Source of the DNA: Tanytarsus gracilentus
Lineage: Eukaryota; Arthropoda; Insecta; Diptera; Chironomidae
DNA: 64,000 nucleotides
Direction: 5' to 3'
Assembly (NCBI GenBank): GCA_038502055.1
Contig: JAXRKN010000032.1
Location: 992,001 to 1,056,000 of the forward strand
The notes below the pieces were generated by a model. It did not search any database. It was not told the DNA's origin and saw nothing but the letters and a program-made list of their open reading frames with translations. This document shows, piece by piece, positions 26,201 through 36,874 of this stretch. The position numbers were made by a program, and so were the translations under genes. The stretch's first letter is position 1. Every line of letters begins with the position of its first letter.

Positions 26201-29200
26201 ATTTTAACCGTATTTGCAACTTCTTTTCCACAGAAAAGCTGTGAGGGTGGCGGTAAACATGCCGATAAATATTACATTGAGTGAGGTGTGGGAAAATGCT
26301 AAAATGTGATTTTCGTACATCGTCGACGACGTCGTCGCTGTCTAATATAAATAAGGATATTTTCATGCTCCTCATCTCCGCCAGAGAAAATATATATATT
26401 GTACAGCTATGTGAAATATATCCTTACAGAGCGGCACGCAGAGTACGAAGGGGGAGGAAGAATTTAGCCAGGCGAAAATTATGTGGAAAAAGGGAAAAGT
26501 TTGACATTGAGGTTGGTTAAGGTACAATCATCATAAGGCCATCGTAAGACGACGAGAAGAGTGAGTGCGATGTAGTTGATGACTCAATTTTCGCTAATTT
26601 GTTATGTACTTCTCATTTCACACCCACAACAGCTCTTAGAGGAATCTTCTCAGACATTATTTGGTGTTTACAGTAATTATAAATACTCAACTTTGAGTTA
26701 TCAGTAAATTTGTATACAACGGAAAAATTATTCCGCATCATTTCGCGCAATTAACTTAATGGCACCGCCTCAAGTGTAAATGGCACCTACCAAAAAGCGA
26801 CAATTCATTTTAATCTCACTCACAATCATAATAAATAATCTTAAAATATTTCTTGCATTTTCACGTTGCAAACACATACAATGTCTCTATTTGCCAGAGA
26901 GCAATGTGAGTGTCTGCTGGTCATTAATTATCATTTATTTTCGCCTTTTGATGTCTTTGAAATTTAGGCCACAATTACAGCGCCAAATTTGGATTGATGA
27001 TGAAATATATTTCTCATATATATGGCTTGAGCGATGGGAAGGACACCGAGTAATTTTTACATCTCAATATTGTAAATTAAATGAGTGTTCGACCCCTCGC
27101 AGTTAATTCTCTAAAAAATTGCAAAGTCGAAAACATTTTTTTTCCTCTCGACATTCATTGCGAAACAACTTTCTCCAACTTATATTGATTAAAATTGCAA
27201 CAGAAACGTTCGATGCATGCAAAAATGCAATTTTGTGTCTTGATAATATACCCTGTTGATTGATTTGTATTGAGATGATTGTTCGAGTGGGATGAAATTG
27301 TAAAATCTCTCACTGCGCGCCATGCTCTCGTGCAAGAAATTAAGATTAATTATTTTCACAAACACATCCGCATTGCACTTCGCTCTGTTTATCCCCCTCA
27401 TCGAAAAAAAAACCCAAAACTAATAATTTTGTTGCACATCTCGCCATTTCATGTCGTGAAACTTTCACATTTTGTGGCTTTTCTCTTTTTCCTTTTCTTT
27501 CTTTTTTTCTCGTTTTTTGTTTCGCTGTTTGACTCCAGCAACAATTGTTTGCGGGGCTATAAGTAACTATGAAAAAATGTGCAATCATGAAATGCAACGA
27601 TGGATGGCAAAGGTAATTGAGAAGAAAATAATACCGAAGCAAATAAGAGGGTTACAGCATCCAATTTCAATTGATTGCATAAAATTATTTTGACATTTTT
27701 TTCAACTAAAAAAATCAAAAAGTTTTAATTTATCTCAAAAAATCCAAATTCATTGCCACCCTCTTGAAATGAGCCAAAAAGGAGAGAGAATTTAGTCAAA
27801 AAGGCACAGTTAATGTACATCCGCAAGATGCCGAATGATGATGGAGAAAATATTTGTATGAAGACTGATTTCACCGCATTCACGTCAATTTTCTAAAGAC
27901 AGAGTGCTGTCTCGAGAGGCCAAATGCATTTTTCTCTCGTTATTTTGCTGCTGTTAATGACTTTTTCGCTTGAATTGTTTGCTATGGTAGTTGCCGAAAT
28001 ATGAAATTAATGTAAAACTGGTTTTGTTCATCGAATGGTGGGTTGGTATAGAAGAAATGGATGGTGAGCAATTTTTTTGTGTAAGTGTATTGCGAAGCTG
28101 TAACAATGATGAACATCGGTCTCGGTGGAGACGAAGAAAAGTATTTTAAATTATTCTCTAATTGTGCCCTCAAAAAAATAAAATAAAATGTAGCGTTCTT
28201 GTTAATTATTTTTCATGCATTTAATCCGTAACCAGTTTGCGAATACAAACAAATTAATTATCATAAGCACCTGCTTGTAAATGGCCACATTTTTGCGTGA
28301 ATGCAACGCGAATGATCTTAAGCCATGCAAGTTCAGCATTGCGGAAATTCTTCATTCGATCACCAGCGACTTTAATCTCATCGTGAGCCCTTCATTATAA
28401 ATTGCCCAAAATCCCTGCATACATTTATTTCTCCCTCCATCGTGTCGACTAAAAATTTCAACTCTAAAACTTGTGAGTGAGCACAGTCAACAAAGGAGGC
28501 AAATAATTACAGTGTTTTTTGTGTGCAAGCATCCAACAACAGCAATTGCACAACGCAATTTACTCTCTAAAAAATACATCCATCCGACTATGCAGTCAAT
28601 TCAACCCATGATGTTGTTGTTGTTTTATACACATTTCACAAGAAACTGTAGACATGCAGTTGAGATTACGACTTTGTGATTACAAGCCTTGCCATTTTTT
28701 TGGGGCCGATCATGTAATGCAATGGGTTATAAGCATTTAATAAATGTTTAAAGTATAATTTGATGATAATAAAAAATTTTGCAATGTAGCTGCACAAAAA
28801 ATTAAAATGAAAAATTGCATCAACTTGAGTTGCTTGATGATGAAAAAAATTATAATGATTGTTGATGATTTCGAATTTTTTTTTGACTTTTTTGAAGACT
28901 CTCGCATAGTAATTTAGAAAACATTGTTGATAGAAATCTGACTTTGTGAGTTTTAAAATTTGACTATTAAAATAGTAATTTTGAAGAGTTTAAACATGTG
29001 CAAAAAACTTTTATTTAAAAATTAAACTAAAAGAACTTTATTTTAATTTAATTAACCAATTTGTAAAAAAAGAAGTCAATAAAAATTTTATTACAAAAAT
29101 AACTTGAAAAGTTTTAATTTTATTTTGATTTATTCAATTAACCATGATGATTATTTTCAGGGTACAACAACTCTCCAGCTCCTCCTTAACAATTTAATTA

Positions 29201-31600
29201 TCCGAGAAAAAACATTTAATCTTGTCGGTCACATAACAAAAAGTGATTTAGGGTGAGAGAAAGCACACACATGTGTGTATTTATATCATGAAGATAGTTA
29301 GTGATAAGAGATAATCAGGCGAGGCAAATTTTATGGCCAGCAATCTGGGTAAGGAATATAATTAAGTGAAATGAGGGTCGTGTTGAATTTCAAGAGTGAG
29401 GATGAGATATAAAAACAATTAAATAGTGTTGATATCTTTTTTCTAGCTACACATGAATACTCTTTTCGTAAATTAGACCCTCCTTCAAGTGTGAGAGTAT
29501 GTAAAACAAGTGTAATCAAATCCCTTTTTAATATTTTTGGGTTTTGAGCATATCCTTTAACCCTCCCTTCATCTAGAAAATATTTCCTTGGTTAATTTAA
29601 TGAGCTGTGAGAAAAAGTAACTTTCTAGACGAGCTTTTGAGATGTGGATGAGGATACACATAGAATATTGTTATAAATTATAAATCTACTCCCCCACATT
29701 TAATTATCACATAATCAAAAATTTACGATCCCAACTCGGCTCATGTTTTAACATGTTAATTTAACTATCACACATCACAACGTGTGCGTTGAATTGATTG
29801 GCAGTGGTGAAAATAGTTAAGGAATTTCTTAGAAATCACTTTCATGATTTATGTGTGTAAAAGACTTAATTAAAATTCATGAATATTTAAAATAGTTATT
29901 ATAGCATGTGAGAGAATTTACGGCACTTTAGGTGTTGTAGCAAAAATATTTTCCCCGAGCTAATTGTCACTAAGAATATGTGATTTGTTTCAAAATATAA
30001 AATTTGTTATTGAAAAACTACTCAAAAATAACAATGAAAATTAATCTGAAGCCGGATCAAAAAAGCATAATTTTCAATTAATTGACTTTTTCTGTGTAAA
30101 CATAATGCGGCTGTACGAATAGTGTTATAATATGCGGTAGTGATGATAGTGGCTTTATGCGCCATAGAAATCATGCATATGTACACATTTAAATACTCAC
30201 AAAGCGTGTGTGAGAGAGTCAAAAAAGTGATTTGACAAAAGCTCGTGTGACTGTTCATTAAAATAATTATGAAAATTGGATGCACATAAAATTTATAAAA
30301 TTGTCATTCCGAATTTCATTTTTGCATCGATGATGTGCGCCGACTTTTTTCCTAATCATTTCGTTTTGAAAGGTGTTGAGGGTTTTTAAGATTTTAAGAA
30401 AAAAATAATATATTTCCAAAAAAAGTTTTATGGCTCAATAAAAAAAAGAAGGTAAATGAGCTCAACATACCTCAATACCTCATTTTGCAATAAATAAAAA
30501 TTTAAATGTTTCGAGCGATTTTATTACTGCATGGAAACTCATGCTGAATTTAAAATTTCATTTTTATGTGCATGCACTCGGTTCTATAAACTTTGTATAG
30601 TTCTTCTTCTTCTTCTCAAACTATCTTTTTACTGTTTTCGCGTTCGCCTCTCGTTTTTCATTACAAGAAAAATTGCAAACTAAATTTTTTTTGTTCAACT
30701 TCTTCGAACACAGACACAAATGCATCTACACATCCGAGTAATATCATCGCCTAAAAGAAAGAAAAAGAAAAATGCACAAGATTTTGTGATGAAGCTCGTT
30801 GTGTATTATTTTTTTTCTGTGATATAGGACGTTGACATTGCAAGTTCTTTTTTGTGAGTTCTTTTTCTGTTTTTTAGTTCTTCATCTCTCGTTCGGTTTT
30901 AGTTCATCGTTTGCAACTAATATGCGCTTCTCCATGATGATGATGATGGAGGGTGAATAAGAAGAAGAATAGTGCTATAGCCCGCTTTATAGCAAGTTGT
31001 GTTAGTTGAAATTCCAGATCTTTTTGCAATTTCATTCTTCTTACTTCTTTCTCTCTGCGCACTCTGCCAGAAGATAATTGTAAAGGGTAAAATTGAGTGA
31101 GCGGAATTGTAGTTGTGGCGTGTTTTGAAAGTGATCGCAGCATCATTTTTCTCAGAATTTTAAAATTGCATAGCATGTAACAAAGAAATGCAATTTGAAA
31201 TCTATTAAAATTTTTTTTATAAACGCAGTTAAACTTGTTGATGTTACTTTGACCCCAAAAAAAATATTTTCATTTCATTATCGCTCGCTCTATAAACTGC
31301 CGAAATAAGAAAATAAAATTTCGAATTGCAATTAAAAGATGGGAAAGAGTAAGAAGAAAATCAGTTTTGATTGCGATTGCAGCGAGTGCGAGACGAAGCG
31401 AGATAATAATTTTTTAGACAGGGCCCTGTTCCATTTCGTTATTATAATTTATTATGAGCATGTATGAAGAAAAGTTTATGATGTGAATGCACTCTGCAAA
31501 TAATAACAAAACACAAAACTGGATTCGGCTTACAATCCACTATGCTCTGTGTGTTGGTTGCCATACAGCCGAAAAAAAAAATGAAAAACATCGAAACGAT
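20268..31600. other. Non-coding AT-rich tract, no gene supported
   Basis: Apart from microsatellites, I see nothing that can be named. Examples are (TG)n at about 26102-26114, GA repeats near 24085 and 24297, TTC repeats at 30601-30616 and ATG repeats near 30934-30949. The words GCACACACAAAAAAG recur at 20986 and 21081. A 14-nt perfect palindrome TGCACATATGTGCA lies at 23406-23419. The longest frame (26780-27106) has no domain and a composition typical of chance frames. Confidence 0.6.
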
Positions 31601-31682
31601 CGAGTGCACAAGAATATTTGCATATTTCGTCTTTGTGCACTCGCCCTCCTTTTTTTCTCAAATATTCTTTCGTGCATTCTCG
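31601..31682. repeat. Competing inverted repeats (alternative-hairpin candidate)
   Basis: The arm at 31601-31613 (CGAGTGCACAAGA) can pair with 31630-31643 (TCTTTGTGCACTCG) to form a short hairpin. The longer arm 31601-31620 can instead pair with about 31659-31682 (CAAATATTCTTTCGTGCATT then CTCG) with a few mismatches and bulges. The two structures are mutually exclusive. There is no evidence of transcription; it may be a microRNA-like or structured RNA, or a decayed foldback. Confidence 0.35.
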
Positions 31683-34600
31683 CAAACATATTCTTTTTAG
31701 AAAAATAAAATATTCAAGTGAGAAAGAGAGAAAAAGCAATTTGTGTGGACTGAAAAGAAATTCAATATGCTTCGAATTCCAGTTTGAAGTCCTCAAACTT
31801 TCTTTGCAATTAAATAAAATTTCTTTGGTTATTAAAAATATTTTAAAACCTCAATTATGATTTAAAGTAAACTAATTTTTCCTTCCAATCCACACTGAGC
31901 TTATCATCAGCTACAACATCTATAAAAGTCTCAATCACTTCGATATTTTCCTTCTTTTATCTCCATTTTAAGATCACGAATTGAGAGGAGAAATTTTTTT
32001 ACATCAAATTGTATCATCTGCTTGGACATAAAAACGAGTTTATCGCACTTATTTTCACATTTCGTGAGCACACCAAAAGCCGATGCCAATAAATTTTATG
32101 GCACAAACTACGGTCAAAGGAGAATTACTTTGCCAGCAAATGAGGTGTTGAGGATGACGAGAAAGTGTTTGAAAATATTTAAAAAATTTATTTCAACTGA
32201 AAATAATTTTAGTTGATTTTTTTTAAAACATTTTTAAGGACCTTCCAGGACATTATAATGAATCATCATTTCAGTGCTCAAATAAAAATTGAAAGCACTT
32301 TCAACACTCTGTTTTTTTCGCAAAAAATTTCATATATATTTGACTGTCACTTATCATGTTCTTATAACGAATATGATTGATTACTTTAAGAGTAATTACA
32401 GCTCTTGTGATGCTCACACATTCATCGGCAAGGAAATTATTTATCTTGAGTGGTGTGTTCAGCTCTCTGGATTGAGAAGTTTGAAATTTAATTAGCATTT
32501 AGCGAGAAGCGAAGAGAAGTGAAAAGAAAAACATAAAATTAGGAAAATTAGCGGGGATGAATTTTATTTTCACTGAAAATATTATTTCACGTATAGTTTT
32601 GTAGATTCTTAATTGGAAAACTCTTCAGTTGCTTAGCAATGATAATTTTCACTCGAATATATATTTTCCGCATTTGAGTAACAATAAAATTAGTTTTACA
32701 ATAAATTCTCACAATTATCGTCGACATATGTGAGGAAGTAAGAAGCTCGTTTATCATTTTCTTTCGTCAAAAATAATTTACAGCAGCTTTTCTGAATTTC
32801 TTTGTTTAAACAACATAAATATAAATTTTAACACGCACATGTCAGATTTTGCTCTTTATTAACGCCTTCAGTTTTTAATTTTTTTTCTCATCATATAGAA
32901 GAAAATTTAATTAACTCGTTTACTAATTTTTGGAATAATTAAAGTGGTTACGAAAGAAAATTTTTCAACTAAATTCTTGCATGCGTGTTCCTCTAGCGGA
33001 AATATAAAAGAATTGCGACGATAATTGAGCGTAACTTGCAGGAATTCTTAATTATTATGAAATGGTGGCGAGCAGGTGATTTTGACTCTAAAAACCCCCG
33101 ATAGTAATTAGAGTTTGATGTTATGCTCGAGCGTACTTCTCAATTCGTTTTTGTGGATATAAATGTAAATTAAAATAAACACACAACTCCATCTCAACAC
33201 GATATGTACATAATATTATAATCCCAGATCCATAGAAACAGCACGAAAAAAAGTATGGAAAAATTTGTAAAAATTCAAACATGATTACAGCATTCATTTC
33301 CACCCTCCTCATCATCCTCGCTTCGTTCGCTCTCAAAGCAGCAAAACATATACACATAAAAACGCGATTTTTATAATTTTTCATCCCTTTTTTTCTAGTT
33401 TTATCTCACTTTTTTATTCAAACACAGGCAAACAGCGGCAGCATTGTATCGTGATGTTGTTGCGGATGAGGGGGAGAATTTTATTATATTTTTTAAAACC
33501 CCAACATATACACTAACACTAATTTAGATAAAATTATACATAGCAGGCAGTGAAATTGAAATGAATTTTGATGCCACTAATGGAATGAGAAAATGTAGAG
33601 AATAAATTTTTCTTAATTATTACTTTTCTAGAGCGCAATTCTCTTTCATCATGATGTGTCAGAAAATATAGTGGCTGATTATTTCTGGATGAATACTTTT
33701 TAATATTCTGTGCAATTGTGCACTCTTTTACCCCTCGCTGAAAAAAAACATGCCTGATAATAATTCAATTTTTTTTCGGCCATTGCAATTTATGATAAAA
33801 AAATTCGGAGCGTGGTTGGAGACATAAAGGACCAAAAAAAATTATGAAATTATTTGTTTTTCACATGATTGATTTTTTAAATTTTTAATTGCAAGTTTTT
33901 TATTTCAGAGCTCGGCTCATGATGTTACGTCCCCAGCAATTGTGGGTGGCGTTGGGTGATTCGACTTTTTTTTTGCATAGCTTATAAAAAAATCAAGTGA
34001 TTATGGAGAATGAGGAGGAGAGTAGTGTGAAAATGATTTTTTTTAATAAACGAGCGATGAAAAAAATTACAAAATGCAGCACGGGGGAGGAAAATGCTGC
34101 AACGATAATGAATAATTGCTCGATGCGTAGTATACAAAAAAATGCTCTCGAGATATACATATGCGGAGGAAAATGTTTTCCCAGGCAAGAAAATATATCA
34201 TTAAAAAACTGTTTGTCGTGTAAATATTTTATGCAAGGAACCATGACAATCCGAGTATTAATTAAAAAAATATTAAAAGCTTTTTTGTTCTTTTGTCACT
34301 TTTGTGTGATCGGAGAGCAAAGAGTTTTGATAATATATTTATATATAAATTTTGGCAGGCTAAAGCTCAAAGATTTTCACGTTTAAAATTAACAAGCGAA
34401 AAAAAGCTGCATGTAATTTTTCATCGAGGGCTTTCTTGCGCCTGTTCGATATGCATCACGATCATCATGATGAAAAGCACTAAAAGCAACTTAAAAGAGA
34501 AGTGCAATAAAAAAATATTCAATTTGGAAGGAGAGCGCTGCATTACTAATTATTTTAAATAATTAAAAATAGTTATTTCACTCTTAGCTCTCAGCCACAG

Positions 34601-36860
34601 AGATATACGGCATGCACCCACCCATTTAAAAATTCATGCCATTTTCAAATGCATGCATGATAAAAAATATCCATTAAAAATATTTAACATCGAAAAAATG
34701 AGCGCTCTCGCCCTATAATGTGGAGTGTGGTGTTGTTGTCGAGCGATAGTGTGAGATGCAAGGGTGGTTGGGAGAAAATGAAAATAAAAATGCGAAAAGA
34801 GAAAAAATGCAATCGCGCAAAAAAATCTACCAATAAAAAAATAAATTTAAATCAATATAATAATATGAAAGCCCACTGAAAAGAGAGGGCCGCACTCGAG
34901 TGTCTCTCGTGACCAGAGAAATATTATGCTTCCAATTACGGGCCTTACTTGCACCATTTTTTAATGAAGCAAAACTAAATTTTTTACTCACCAATGAGAG
35001 CTAAAGGATGCGATGCAAAAAAAATCACGACAGGCATTTTTTTAAATATAAAAATTTATATTGTCGACATACATATATCGGGCACATTATCCACATTTTG
35101 CATTGTGTATATGAGTGAAAAAAAATGTTGCCAAAGATGAGCGGAGAGGGAGGAGGTTGAATAATTTTTAAAAAATTATGTACACAATTTTTCCATAATT
35201 GCCAATTCATCTGAAGCTTTCCACACACACACACACCAGCAGTTTCAGCTTTCCTCGCCACATAAAAATTCAAATTAGCGATGCTAATTTTTTTTCGCTG
35301 CTGTTGCCGCTATGATGATGTTTATCATCAAAGTTTTTTTCCCCATTCGTTCGCCATAAATTGAAATTGATGTGATATGGATTGAATTGGGATGCGATTA
35401 AGGCAGTTTTTTCTGACGTTACGTACCTATTGCGGCACTGACTTTTCAAACAACCAAAAAAAATCTCATTAGAGAAAGTTTTTTCCAATGAGAAAATGAG
35501 AGGAAAATATCATTATGAAAATTTTTTGGCTGCTTTACAACGCGTTGCATGTTAAGTGAGATTAGTGAAGTCCAATTAAAAATTTAAAACAAATTAAAAA
35601 AGTGTTTAGAAATCATATTTAAATTGCCATACCTTGCACTTAACCACCATCATTACCCTGAAAAAATAAAAAAATTGCTGCCTTTCCCTGTAATAACATA
35701 TAACGAAAATAAATTTAATTATAAAACTTTCGTATGAAAAGAAAACAAATACTTGAAATAAAAAAATTTCATCTACATGCTCAAACAATTTTCAAATGTT
35801 TTTAGAAACAGCGCAGAAAAATTCAGTGCTAGGGTTACAGCGACGACGACGATGAGTTGAGATGAGATGATGATGGCGTATGTGAAAGAGGAATTTAATT
35901 TCACATACACTACATTAAAATAAAAATTAAAATCCAAGTTCCCAACATCATCCTCCCCATCGTAAGCTCACTTCACATTACGCGTTCGCTGTTAACCTTC
36001 TCGCGATGAAAAAAAAGTATACATGCGAATATCTCTTGTGTGATACGCACATACATGCTAAAAGTTGAGCGAGGTGTGAGAAGGGGTTAAATTTGAATGA
36101 GCTCATGAGCTGCTGCCATGTGTGGGAGGGGGAGGCACACCGCATAATGAAATAAAAATATTTTTTTATAATCAGAGCCGCTTTTTTTTCTAAAAATTAG
36201 GCGTGGCGTGGAGCTACAACATTATACATTCATTTTTTTGTGTATAGAAAAAAAACAGTATAAAAATCTACCACCGAAAAAAAGTTCGTTTCACTTCCAC
36301 CCACATTTTGCGCCACATTTCTCCTCATCATACACAACAACCATTCTCTCGCTCTCATCTCGCTTCGCACATGTACTCGCGCCGCGAAACGAATACCACC
36401 CCACACTACTCTAGAGCTCAACGATGCTCTAAAAAATAAAATAAAAAAATTATACATAAAATAAAAACCGACCCCATCATGAAATGAAAAAAGAGCGCTT
36501 AACATAAATATAATGATTTTTTTTCGTACACTACCGCTCTGTGTGTATGGCTGCCGCTATTGTAGCTTTTCTCTCTCTAACGCAGAGCTAATGTCGGTAG
36601 TATGGGCTTATAGTTACAAGCATAAAAGAGAATTGAAAAGGAGGAAATTATGAGAAAGAATTTTATGCTACATTATTATTATATGTTGCTATATTGCGAG
36701 GTCATATAAAAAAACGAACGAGAGATGAAGTCTGATGAGGACGGTTGGATAAGTGCTCAAATATGAAGGATTTGATGGAGGGGACAAAAAATGTTCCCTG
36801 TTAAATTCTTACTTGTAAATTATCATTGCTGTGAACAATTTAAAGGGATTTAAAGATCAT
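31683..36860. other. Non-coding AT-rich tract upstream of the coiled-coil gene's 3' end
   Basis: No supported gene. The 129-codon frame at 33997-34386 is the longest here but has no domain, a poor composition and no splice partners that I can see. A short (CA)n run lies at 35222-35236 and pyrimidine-rich patches are common. The 3' end of the minus-strand gene that follows is at 36875. Confidence 0.55.
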
Positions 36861-36866
36861 TTTATT
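36861..36866 (-). terminator. Candidate polyadenylation signal AATAAA for the coiled-coil gene
   Basis: On the minus strand AATAAA begins 8 nt past the TAA stop at 36875-36877, implying a very short 3' UTR if used. AATAAA is frequent in AT-rich DNA, so this is only a candidate. Confidence 0.4.
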
Positions 36867-36874
36867 AGAATTCT

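Noticed and set aside
26780..27106. 108-codon open frame
   Set aside because: No recognisable motif and composition dominated by Ile, Leu and Ser; no splice partners seen.
33997..34386. 129-codon open frame in the gene-poor tract
   Set aside because: No domain, erratic composition, no clear start context and overlapping frames on the other strand; typical chance frame in AT-rich DNA.
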